Positions 23,928 through 34,993 of a DNA stretch of 64,000 nucleotides are shown in pieces. The notes under the pieces are model-generated. The model made no database searches and was not told where the DNA came from. It saw only the letters and a program-made list of their open reading frames with translations. The stretch's first letter is position 1, and the number at the start of each line of letters is the position of its first letter. The DNA is from Topomyia yanbarensis (taxonomy: Eukaryota; Arthropoda; Insecta; Diptera; Culicidae), in the NCBI RefSeq assembly GCF_030247195.1, contig NC_080672.1, positions 68,489,771 to 68,553,770 of the forward strand. Reading direction: 5' to 3'. Made by a program: the position numbers and the translations under genes.

Positions 23928-25097
23928 ATTTTGCGATCTCGGCGAATTGAGTCGAATGTTATATGAGACTCGGCCCTCCGGGCCTCGGTTAGAAAGTCAG
24001 TTTTTGGAGCAATTGCATAACCTTTCTATATAAGAAAGGCAAAAGAATAATATTTAATTAGCTTAATAAGCATGAGTTCAATCCATACTATGTAGCATAA
24101 TGAGTTCAATGTTATCTTCATGTGATTATAATTTGGAAAGGTTGGTGGAATGGGTTTGAACATGTAGGGAATGGGGGGTTAGTAGAGTGGGAGTGGAGGA
24201 TGCGTCAGAGATCCTTCATCTTATTTTGGTATACGGGGTGGATGAAGGAAATGCGGGCGTGAGGGTAGTCCAAGAGGAGGGGAGTGATGAAGGAGGGAGG
24301 CGCAAGGGCAAGGCGGAGGGGGGGGAGGGCCGGCGACGCAATACTCAACTGCATATTTTGCCTTCCATTTGAGACTTGGTTTGAGAAAATCGGTTCAGTC
24401 ATCACCGATGAACCGATGTGACTTTAATTGTGGAATATGCCCGAAATTCCGGACTTCCGGAATCGTCGATAGTGGACAATATATTCAAAGAATGTTTGAT
24501 TGGCAATCAGTGATCTAGATCTGCGATTAGAAGTAATTTGGTGACCATTTCAATAGTTTTTAGCCTCTGAGGTATTACGATTGTACCGATTTATATGGAA
24601 AATTCCAGTGTATCCTTACTAACACCCCTGTAACTCCGGAAGCAAGGTTCAGAACCGAATGAAATTCAGCAGCAGTCAATGGCATTACTGTATCTTTCAT
24701 TTGAAATCAAGTTTGTAAAAATCGGTAGTGAATTCGTTGTGGAATGGGTGTGATATTAGTTTAGGAACTTGGCGGGTTCCCCGGGGGTGTCATGAACCGT
24801 CATAGGTGGCCAATGTGGTCAAAGCTGCTTTGATTGATCATTAGTGATCCAGACCCGCAAACTAGAGTAATGTTACATCAATTTTAATATGTTTTACATC
24901 ATTTGAACATTATGGTGGTACCAGTTTATATGGGAATTTGCTGTGTGACCGCACTTTTCAACCCGTAACTCCGGAACCGGAAGTCGGATCAACTAAAAAT
25001 TCAATAGCAGCTTATGGGAGCGTTATACCTTTCAGATGAAACTAAGTTTGTGAAAATCGGTTCAGCCATCTCTGAGAAAATTGTGTGAGTTTAAATG

Positions 25098-25143
25098 ACA
25101 CACACACACATACACACACACATACATACACACACACACACAG
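25098..25143. repeat. CA/CATA microsatellite
   Basis: A (CA)n and CATA run directly before the conserved CCGATCTCGACGAACTGA segment of family A. Confidence 0.8.
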
Positions 25144-25405
25144 ACATTTGCCGATCTCGACGAACTGAATCGAATGGTGTATGACACTCGGCCCTCCGGG
25201 CCTTGGTTAAAAAGTCGATTTTTACAGTGATTGCATAGCCTTTCTTTATATGAGAAAGGCAAAAAAATGACGGTTTGAATTGCCTCGTAGGGAGATCCGA
25301 GTTATCTCTACATTGCAAAAGGATGTCAAAACGTCAAATTCTTTCACATCTACCAACCTAAAAGGGCGATTTGTTGAGGTAGGTCCGAATGGTCCCGGGT
25401 TCCCC

Positions 25406-28400
25406 TATATAGTTCTAAATCAGTTTCCTTTTTTCCTTCCTGTTTGGTCAGCTAAATATTGTATATTTCGGCTAGAAGATAATGTAGAGCTCATCACAAG
25501 CGACAAGCCAAATTGCGCCGCAAAAAAACCTTCAACACTCGCAGTTTCATTCTTTCACAACATTCTTTGATACTAACGGATACAAACCATTCCTTCAGGA
25601 TTTTGTAGTACATTCTAAGTACTTCAAAGATAATACTATTTCATCTGCACATTTTTGTAATCTTTTAGAAATTTGACATTTTTAATCAAAGAAACCGCTT
25701 GACATATTTCTATAAACTTCGTAGCGTCTAAAAATATTCAACAGAGTTTTAATAATATTTAAAACATTGCAGAGAACATTGTTGTAGAGATTTGAATGCG
25801 ACAAAAGTTAATTTAAAAAAAACTGATTTTTAAAGGGCTCATAGTCATAAGAACATAACGGCGGTAATAAGAGTTTGAGCATCTTTAGTTATATTATTAA
25901 AAATAACAATTTCTACAACTTTCCTGAAGACTCAAGTTGTCTGTATCCTTCCAGTAAAATGATACATTTTGGAAAGGCCTTTACACTTTAATTTGGAATA
26001 TAGCCGCCTTCTTCTGAAAATCCGTCTTAATAACTCCAAAAACTTACCTGAGGTCATGAAAACTCAAAACCTTATGGTTTAGCTGCAGAATAATTAAGAG
26101 GGTCCTCTTATATAATTGTGGCAAAAAGTACCTAATGTTTAATATTTTTTTTGAGCAGTAAAATGACTTAAACTTGTGCGCTGTTCTGCAAAATATTGAT
26201 TAAAATTTCATCCGTAAAATAGAAAATTTCGAGCGCAAGGTGTCAAAATTTGTCGGAACATGATTTTTCGAATCTTCGTGCATTCTCGTTTTTGAACCAT
26301 TCAACCAATCAACTTCGGGTTTTGCCCGCCTAAAAGAAGACAACATTCTCGGGCACTGTAACCTACAAAATCGCAGTATTTTGATCATTACCGATTTTTC
26401 ACAGCCGGCCAAAGTGGAAAAATCATGCGAAAAAACGATAACTTTATTTTCAAGTGGCCGCCATTTTATTTCTTTATCGAATTTTTTGATGTATTTTATG
26501 TTGGGGCGCCTCTACGGAATGTAATCTTCAAGATCGTTTTGGTTTGTTGCTCGTAGACGACGAATTGCGACATGTATCGTGCCCGTAGATGAGCTCGGTT
26601 TTCAAAACACCTTTAACTGAAGCCGCCATTTTGGATGCCATTTTTGACACCTTACACTCGAAAATTTTTATTTTATGATTGAAACCTTAATAAACATGTT
26701 GCCGAATAGCGCAGATGTCAAAGTCATTTTACTTCTTCAAAAAAAAATATCTAGCATTGATACTTTTTGCACAATTACATAAGAGGACCTTCTTGAAGGC
26801 ATGAAATCGTACATTTTGACCACTGTGGAATGCACAGTGATCCATTGATTATGCCTAAATCATTAAATTTGGGCCAAACGTCTTCGGAGAAATTTGTGGA
26901 CATTATAAGCCCTTTCATAGGGTGTTAGTATTTTAATGATAAATCTCCCTAAAAGTGAGAAATATATACCAACTTTCTTGCAAGAACGTATATTAAAATT
27001 GTCTTCAGCAATGTTGTATAGCAAGCATTTACCAATAACTTTGCTGAAGACACACAGTCTTTACCTTTAATATCTTCATCATTTTTGTTGGTTGTTTGTG
27101 GATCATCCCAATGAAGCCAGTTCATTAATATAACTTTTTAAATATCTTTCTGACAAGTTCGGCATGTTCCGTAAAAAGGTTTAAATTATTAAAATGAACA
27201 ACTTTCTACATTACAATAATTGCTTATCTCGCGTATTTTCAAAGTAATTTGGTAATTTTTGAAAAATAAAGTGTTTCAATATGGTGAATGATTATTAACG
27301 TGGAAATGACAAAGTTTACATTAATAGTGTTTTCGGACAACACATCAAAAATAGCTGCTATGATTTTCATGATTAATCGTCCTATAAGTCATTTCAATAC
27401 TTTTTTTTTATTTGACAAATAAAAAGGAGTTGACGAAAGTTGTGGGGATAGCTTTCACGAATATTTTTGCTGAATACACAAAGCCTCTTCTTTAAATGCT
27501 TGAGAACTTATAGCTGGTTATATTTGGGTGGCCCCACGAAACTATATTTTTTAAATCTCTTACCAAATACCATTCCCATTCAGGATTTGTATAATGTACG
27601 AAATTATTTCCCTCGCCAAAATACATAAATTTTATAAACACATATTTTTTCTTATTTCAAGTATTTTCGGAGATATTGGACGATTTTTGAAAAACAATAA
27701 ATTTTTCACATCATCTATAACTCTACTGGAGACAACGAGAGACGAGGAAACTCTATTGAGTTTTATAGTGTTGATGTAGCATTTCTAACTGCAGCTAGAG
27801 CTGACTGCCCGGTTTTGCCTATTCAAAAGTTATTACTTTCAAAACTTTTGCTGATTTAAAAAAATAATCACCCAATAACTTCTATGTCACAAGAGATAGA
27901 CCGACGATCTCTTCTGAAAAGCTATGTATCTTGGTAATACGAACAACTTTGTCGAACATGCTGAAGCATTATCTATGATATTCAAGAGGTTTTGTTGAAA
28001 AAATGTTTGTCGCTCAATAATTTCAAGTGTACTATAAATAGAGATTTTTGGTCTTCAGTAAAGATGCTCGCAAAAACCAGTTCTTCAATAATTTTGAAGA
28101 CTTCATCTTGTTTTTCATACTTTGAAAAAAGTTGCTCCAAACATTTCACTTCAATCAACTAATTAATCACTATAACTATAGCATCAAAACGAAAGTATTC
28201 CACAGGACATCATTGCTTTACGCTTAACCATTTTCGGGTGAATAATTGTTCGCACGTTTGTGACGAAAAAAACCACTGTGAAATGGTGTTAAACATAAAG
28301 CCCGACAATTCGCAATGCGGACATCAGAAGCCTAATCACATTTTTTTTTGGGTTTGTGGTCACTGAGCTTCAAAAGGAAATAGTTTGCCTGTCTATGTAT

Positions 28401-29745
28401 GTAACTATATAGTCAGTGTGCACTTAATCTCGTTTAACCGCTCCACCCTTCACCCAGTTGCTCAACTTATGACCGAAACAGGATCTCGTGATTGCATCTA
28501 GCGAGCTCAAACTCAGTTCCAAAAAAATAAATGGAAAATGGTAAAACAAAATCAACACCCAGCGAATCGACGAATACTCGTTCATTCGTGATGATGGTTC
28601 AAATTTACGAGATATCTCCCAATGTTGACACGCTTCATTCGTTTCCGACTTGTTTCGATAAAACAAATAATATAGACAGATAATCATTCTTGTTAGGAAT
28701 AGAAAAAATGACTTCATCAAGTTCGCCTCCGTTTCATAATGGACTTTGAGTTTGAATTTTTGCTTTAGCTGTTTTCTTTTTGTTTGCCTCGTCACGCTCA
28801 AATATCCGCAGTGCTTGGCATAATGAACCAGGGGGGGACAATTCCGCGCTCGGTGTCACCTACCTTCTCAAAGGCGAAATCCTGATTGGTTTGCTGGGTG
28901 GCTGGCGAGCATTCCCCCGAAAATGAGGCAAACCGTTTTATGAATGAACAAGAGAATGGTGTCGTGAAAAATTCCCTCCCCCTTTAGCGCCGCTAGCATC
29001 ACCATGCCCTGCATTTTCTTCTGCCTGTTCAACGATCTAAAATTATACAACTTTCTGCTGTCGAGTAATTTTTCCACTCGACTGCTTACGTCTGTTTGTG
29101 TTTATATTATGGTTTCATTTCTGAGGTTCAACCGATTTGCTCCGCTTCGTAGCAGCAGCTGTGTTCGGATTGTCACTAGCGGAGTGAAATAGTGAAGAGA
29201 TAAAAATGTCACCATGTTTTACTGATCCAGTCAATAAGTTAGTGTACATTTCGTATACAGAGTTGCGCATTCGTATGATGGTGAAAAGTAAAACATTTTA
29301 CTACGGCTTTGAAATCGGTAGAAACCTGTTTTATCCTCATAGCGATGCAATCGTGGTTTTACCATTCATGAACCTTATAGGATTCCATGGTTGGGCATGT
29401 TTAGTATGAATTCGTAAATGTTCAATTCAATGGTTAGTATACATGGCTATTACAGTAAAAATTAGTACACCTGTTTTGCATCCTTCCACTATGCATTTGA
29501 AATTTTGGAAAATTAAATTGAAAGCAGAGGGCTTGCTTCAATACATACATGCTGCTGGGATAATTGATAAATTAAACGTACAAATCTTAAAGAACTGTTA
29601 GTTAAGTTTGAAATTAAATTCAGAGTGATTAAGAATCACAAACCGGAGTGAACAAGAGGAGACAAAATCAGGAGTGAACACCTAAGAGTCAAAACCTACT
29701 GGGATTGCTTCTGATTTTTTTACTCACTCCCAGAAACGTGCATAA
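25406..29745. other. no gene recognised; degenerate repeats
   Basis: Bases 25600-28150 contain many diverged 'CAACTTTGCTGAAGACAC'-like phrases, as at 11500-12180, consistent with old repeat relics. Bases 28790-29190 are locally GC-richer and contain short open frames without recognisable domains. No exon, RNA gene or paired terminal repeats are supported. Confidence 0.3.
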
Positions 29746-29750
29746 CAATG

Positions 29751-30652
29751 CACAGTGGTCCAGATCGCTAATTTAGGAGGAATTTTTACTTTCTGACAAA
29801 CCTGTATAATTTAGCCGTATCATGTCTTAGGATGAATTTGTGTACTTTAGAAGATGCTTCTTTTTATTGGAATAGTTATTAGGGTGGTTCTAATTTATCT
29901 AAAATACGAAAATAAACTTTTTACTGATGAAAGATAGAGCTCCACAGTCTTCCACAAAGTTGTAAAGTAACTTATTTTGAATAAATTTGTTGAACATATT
30001 AAAGCTCTATCTCTTTTAGTTTTTGTTATACAAGAAATTTAAAAAAAAAAGATTAGGGTGTTCCTGAAAAAAACGTTTTTTTAGTATAACTTTCGTATCT
30101 TTTACTTTTTGTTAACACAACCTTTGAACAGCTTATTGAAAACTTCAAGCCGAGTATTTTTCTCCAAGACACCGAAGGTCTAACTTTTTTCTTTAAAAAG
30201 TTATGGACACTTTTCGTTAAAAAAATAGCCTATTTCAAGGCTCAATATCGCTGATGCGGGCACCTAAAATTGAATTCTGTTTCCACCACATGAAAGACCA
30301 TACTTATTAGTATATTTGAGCAAAAATTGGCGAATACGATATTTTTTTAAAATTTGCAATTTAGATTTAAAGTTTGTAGTTTTGCAGGTTCAACGCATTA
30401 AAGCATTTACACACATATCGTTGTATTATGAAAAAAGCCACTTTCAAATATCATTCTCTCATCGCAGCAAGCTTTGCGTAAGTGAAACGACTGTCAAAAA
30501 AGGTTTCTGATTTTATTCGTTTTAAATAAAACTAGTAAATATGGATATTAGTCGAAGAGAGTTGGCGAATTTGCTTATTGCTGGTAAAAAGACAGATGAA
30601 CTGCTTAAGTTCATTACAAGTAGTAATCCAAATGTAAAATTGAGACTTGTTA
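29751..30652 (+). repeat. left 902-bp terminal inverted repeat of Transib
   Basis: Inverted and nearly identical to 33042-33943; a visible difference is G at about 30478. It contains the presumed promoter and 5' UTR and runs into codon 38 of the transposase. Confidence 0.88.
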
Positions 30653-32589
30653 GTGCTCGGAAGAAAATAAAAATCTTCATGTTGGAATTTAGAAGGTTGT
30701 GGATTCGGAGTAAGCGCACGCAAATTCGGTTTGAGCTGGAAAATTTTGTGTGGCTTGAAGGAAAGCTAAGATTCGAAGTCGAAGGTAAAGGTAAAGCCCG
30801 AAAGAGGAAACCATTTTCCGAAATATGTCGCAGAGCCAAAATAAAAAGATTAGGAAAGTTGCACGATAAGTATTCCACGGAAGAACTTGGTTTAGCGTCA
30901 GCCGTCAACGCTAATTCTACTGGTTTCCGTTTAGTTGGCAGACAAATCGAACGATTGTCGAAAAGTCCCGTCAGATCTACCGTAGAGAATTTAGGATCTA
31001 TGGCTGTCCCGATTGCAGAAGCGTTTACTGCGGAGGAGGCACTTAGATTTATTTGTGAAAATGATTTTTCTAAGGCGCAGTACCAAAACATACGCAGCTC
31101 AGTTATGCAGAAGGGTTTGGACATTTATCCCGCGTATAATAAAATAGTAGAAGAAAAGAAACTATGCTATCCGATCGGTATGTACTATTCTCAAAGATTC
31201 GTCCCTGAATCAACAATTTTTTTCAGGAATTTCTGTTTAGCCTTCTTGTGCGTATGTTCCCCTTCAAGCTCTTGTTAACCATACCGTGGAACGACTCATC
31301 TCGTTTCTGAATATTGGAGTTCTACCACTGCATCCTGAGGATAATACGTTTGTTATCTTTAAGTGGGGCTGCGATGGAAGCAGCAACCATTCCCGGTAGG
31401 CAACATTATTTTTCTTCTAAACTTTGACTGACAGTCTCTTTTCCACTTGAACATAGATACAAGCAAATGTGCGTTGACGAAGATGAAAATGGAGAACTAT
31501 TCGAGTATAACGATTCGCATATATTTGCTCTATCTATAGTACCTTTACGTGTAGTTAGTCGCCGGAAAGATGAGTCAAGAGATTGCATTCTTTGGAATAA
31601 TGATTTTCCATCTTCAGTATCCCTGTGCCGACCAGTAAAATTAATTTTCAAGAAGGAAAATCCTGAACTAACAAAGGATGAAGTTGCCGCGATGAACAAG
31701 CAAATCGATGAATTAGTCCCGACTATAGTAAATGTTAATATGCGCAAGATTCCGATTAGTTCAATTTTCCATGGTTGATACGAAGGTAGTGAATGACATA
31801 ACAGGCACACCGTCTCAAGCGTGTTATATATGCAAACGCTCCGGAAAGCGATTGAATGATCCTTTACTGGAAGCCAGCGATCCACCGGATAGTTTATATG
31901 TTTTTTCACCTTTACATGCATTAATACGAGCAATGGAGTTACTATTGAATATTGCTTACCGTTTAGCTCTAGCAAAACCGCGTTGGCGCGTAGGCAAAAA
32001 TACCAGCGAGCTTAAGGAACGACAAATAAAAATTCGACAAGCGTTACGTGACCGTTTAGGTCTTCGTATTAGCGAACCTTTGCCAGGTGGCGGAAATTCT
32101 AACGATGGTAACACAGCTCGAAAATTTTTCAGAAACCGAGATGTCGTTGCAGAAGAAACCGGGTTGGACGAAATGTTGCTAGAACGTATGTATGTGCTAT
32201 TAACAATCATCAACAGCAAATTGGGAATTAACGCGGATGCTTACCGGAGTTACGCCGAAGATACACGATTGCTTTATGTACGCCTGTATGGTTGGTACGC
32301 TCTCTCACCAACCGTGCATAAACTCCTGGTCCATGGAGGAAGCATTATTCAACATAACATGCTGCCAGTAGGTATGTGCAGTGAAGAAGTTCAAGAAACC
32401 AGGAATAAAAGTATTCGCAGATTCCGAGAATTCCACGCACGCAAATTCGATCGACTCGTCAATCTTGATGACGTTTTCAAGAGACTTCTTGTTTCATCAG
32501 ATCCTATAATTTCTCTTAAATGTAAACGTCGAATTCAACGAGGACCGCTGGATATACCTGAAAATGCAATGCATCTACTTTTGAATTAA
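30541..32589 (+). pseudogene. Transib transposase, RAG1-like, one nonsense and one frameshift
   Basis: The DDE-type enzyme nicks and hairpins DNA at CACAGTG ends. Exon 1 is 30541-31177 (ATG start, phase 1). Intron 1 is 31178-31226 (GTATGT...TTTCAG, 49 bp). Exon 2 is 31227-31395, intron 2 is 31396-31456 (GTAGGC...CATAG, 61 bp), and exon 3 is 31457-32589. The predicted length is about 645 residues, normal for the family. Visible landmarks are GCDGSS in exon 2 (first catalytic Asp, RAG1 D600 equivalent), a CYICKRSGKRLND zinc-type motif, SPLHALIRAMELL, and GMCSEEVQETRNKSIRRFRE, which aligns with the RAG1 segment holding the catalytic Glu. An in-frame TAG at 31238-31240 and a frame change near 31760-31775 break it. 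At the second Asp position (LHCDI in RAG1) this protein reads LHALI; my alignment there is uncertain. Confidence 0.85.
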
Positions 32590-33041
32590 TTGGCATTGAA
32601 TAAATTCTCCTTATATAAATCATAAATTGTTGTCATAGCCAAATTATTTTTAATGAACACATTCTGTATTGTTGATATATAAGCAAAACAGAAAAGGAAA
32701 TACAAAGGCTTTAGGCAATTTCTTTTATGTCGCTATGCGATAAAATTTAAAACTTTGGTTAGTAAATTTAAAATCACATGCTTAACAAAAAATAATATTT
32801 TCCAATTTTTGCTCAAATATACTTAAAAGTATGTTCTTTTCTATGGTTCAATCCGAACTTACTTTTATTTGCCCCAATCAGAGATAATGACATTTGAAAA
32901 AGGGCTATTTATGAGCGAAAAGTTTCCATAACTTTTGAAAGTATAAAGTTAGACTTTCAGAGTTATGAAAAAACGTGGATTGAAGTTTTCTAAAAGCTGT
33001 TCAAAGGTTGTTTTAACAAAATATAAAATTTCTTTCGAACA
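32590..33041. other. Transib 3' UTR and remnant of an older right end
   Basis: After the stop at 32589 comes about 200 bp of AT-rich 3' sequence. Bases ~32790-33041 then match, at clearly reduced identity, bases ~33355-33606 of the right arm in direct orientation (CCAATTTTTGCTCAAATATA, CATAACTTTTNAAAG, AAGCTGTTCAAAGGTTG). The match stops at the boundary of the 902-bp repeat. Confidence 0.75.
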
Positions 33042-33943
33042 TTAACAAGTCTCAATTTTACATTTGGATTACTACTTGTAATGAACTTAAGCAGTTCATC
33101 TGTCTTTTTACCAGCAATAAGCAAATTCGCCAACTCTCTTCGACTAATATCCATATTTACTAGTTTTATTTAAAACGAATAAAATCAGAAACCTTTTTTG
33201 ACAGTCGTTTCACTTATGCAAAGCTTGCTGCGATGAGAGAATGATATTTGAAAGTGGCTTTTTTCATAATACAACGATATGTGTGTAAATGCTTTAATGC
33301 GTTGAACCTGCAAAACTACAAACTTTAAATCTAAATTGCAAATTTTAAAAAAAATATTGTATTCGCCAATTTTTGCTCAAATATACTAATAAGTATGGTC
33401 TTTCATGTGGTGGAAACAGAATTCAATTTTAGGTGCCCGCATCAGCGATATTGAGCCTTGAAATAGGCTATTTTTTAACGAAAAGTGTCCATAACTTTTT
33501 AAAGAAAAAAGTTAGACCTTCGGTGTCTTGGAGAAAAATACTCGGCTTGAAGTTTTCAATAAGCTGTTCAAAGGTTGTGTTAACAAAAAGTAAAAGATAC
33601 GAAAGTTATACTAAAAAAACGTTTTTTTCAGGAACACCCTAATCTTTTTTTTTAAATTTCTTGTATAACAAAAACTAAAAGAGATAGAGCTTTAATATGT
33701 TCAACAAATTTATTCAAAATAAGTTACTTTACAACTTTGTGGAAGACTGTGGAGCTCTATCTTTTATCAGTAAAAAGTTTATTTTCGTATTTTAGATAAA
33801 TTAGAACCACCCTAATAACTATTCCAATAAAAAGAAGCATCTTCTAAAGTACACAAATTCATCCTAAGACATGATACGGCTAAATTATACAGGTTTGTCA
33901 GAAAGTAAAAATTCCTCCTAAATTAGCGATCTGGACCACTGTG
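33042..33943 (-). repeat. right 902-bp terminal inverted repeat of Transib
   Basis: An inverted copy of 29751-30652, including the transposase ATG and its first ~37 codons, ending in the CACTGTG heptamer. Confidence 0.88.
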
Positions 33944-33948
33944 CAATG

Positions 33949-34451
33949 ATTGGTTTTCACCGGAAATAGGCTCCTTGAGTGAATTGTGTGGTTTATTTGA
34001 AAACACTGTTTTAAAAGCATTTGGAACCAAAGCTGGAAGTTTGATTTCTGTTTGATTTCGTTTCGAAAAAATAATTCCATTCTGCCTCTATGGGAACTTA
34101 TTATGTAAGCGAACAATTCATCCCGTATTCCCGAAACCTTTACTCCGATCCGTACGAAATTCGATCTTTGGAGATATTATATTTTTCCATTTGAGACGAA
34201 GTATGGCTCGGTTGCAACTCGGTTAACTCTGTAATGTACCTGGATCCTCGTACTTGTGTAATTTTTGATGTTAGACAATGTTTCTGGAGAAACATAGGCT
34301 AACCTTTTAGGTACCATGATGGTACAGGCTTATATGCAAAATTTCGATGTGACCGCACTTACTAACATGCGACTCTGGAACCGACGTTGGATAGAGATGA
34401 AATTTAACAGTAATCCATGATTTAATTTCTTTATTAAATTTTAGTTTTTTT
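33949..34451. other. no gene; faint family A-type modules
   Basis: Phrases such as GTATTCCCGAAACC and CGACTCTGGAACCGACG recall family A modules, but the sequence is too diverged to delimit. Confidence 0.3.
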
Positions 34452-34993
34452 TGCCTTTCTCATATAGAAAGGTTATGCAATCACTCTGAAAAACATCAAC
34501 CTAATTTTTTTTCGACTCGCATAAGGTTTCTGGATTTTAACAGGGGCGTAGTTGATGGTTTACGGAGAGAGGTTACACCTCCCCTCTACTGTTCACTCCC
34601 CTCCTTTAAAAATCTCCTTAAATCACCCCTCAGACCACCACCTCATACCCCTCCCTTTCAACCCCATCATCTTTAAACCACCACTATATTACAAAGCATA
34701 CCAATTTAAGCTGGGGAGTCGTTCGTTCATGGAACTTTCGCCCTCCTCATATACCCATCCCCGCATGACAAAATGAGTTAGCAAGCAGATAACATTGATC
34801 TAATGCTGATTAGGCTAATGGAGTATGATATTTTTTTGTTTCAAGTGTTTCACCGTCGACACGTAGCTCATCAAGCTGCTGGCTGGCATGCCATTGTGTA
34901 TAAGTGCAAAGTGTACTAAGAATGTAATGGACATTTCCACAATTATGTTGAATATAAAAAGCCTCCGTGTCATAGTTTAGAGAAATGAGAAAG
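34452..34993 (-). repeat. family A short unit, inverted relative to 788-1383
   Basis: It starts GCCTTTCTCATATAGAAAGG and ends GAGAAATGAGAAAG. The intervening ~500 bp closely match the complement of 820-1383, including the 'ACTCCCCTCCTTTAAAAATC' stretch and the GTTTCACCGTCGACACGTAG stretch. Confidence 0.8.

Larger units (their letters stand above)
22988..25260 (+). repeat. long family A repeat with internal modules, inserted in family B
   Basis: Starts CCTGTTTTAATCCACC and ends with the CCTTTCTNNATATGAGAAAGG motif; an extra internal end occurs at about 24040. Between these, a module of 'CCGTAACTCCGGAGCCGGAA', 'AATTCAATAGCAGC', 'ACCTTTCATTTGA' and 'AATCGGTTCAGCCAT' is repeated at least five times at spacings of roughly 150-300 bp. 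Two microsatellites are carried. No protein is encoded. Confidence 0.65.
22645..25405. mobile_element. second family B copy, interrupted by family A repeat
   Basis: Bases 22645-22985 match 4020-4400 of the first copy, including ATTTCATCAACCACCGTTCA and GATGCGCCAATCGACAGC. After the insertion, bases 25262-25405 match 4415-4791 and end in CCCGGGTTCCCC followed by TA. The left terminus is missing. Confidence 0.6.
29751..33943 (+). mobile_element. Transib-family DNA transposon (RAG1-like), complete but mutated
   Basis: The element is 4193 bp. Both ends read CACAGTGGTCC inward, matching the Transib terminal consensus and the V(D)J recombination heptamer CACAGTG. An exact 5-bp duplication CAATG (29746-29750 and 33944-33948) flanks it, the size expected for Transib. 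It encodes a RAG1-like transposase (30541-32589) with two short introns. Terminal inverted repeats are about 902 bp (29751-30652 and 33042-33943) and almost identical. They extend over the first ~112 bases of the transposase gene. A diverged partial third copy of the right arm lies at about 32790-33041. Transib transposase is the accepted relative of vertebrate RAG1. Confidence 0.88.

Noticed and set aside
23598..24033. Overlapping long frames of Tyr-Val/Ile-His-Thr repeats on both strands
   Set aside because: They are translations of the CATA microsatellite, not proteins.
30522..31124. 200-residue minus-strand frame
   Set aside because: Lies antisense to transposase exon 1, whose sense frame carries the recognised protein.
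31406..31975. 189-residue minus-strand frame
   Set aside because: Antisense to transposase exon 3 and spans the intron; no independent support.
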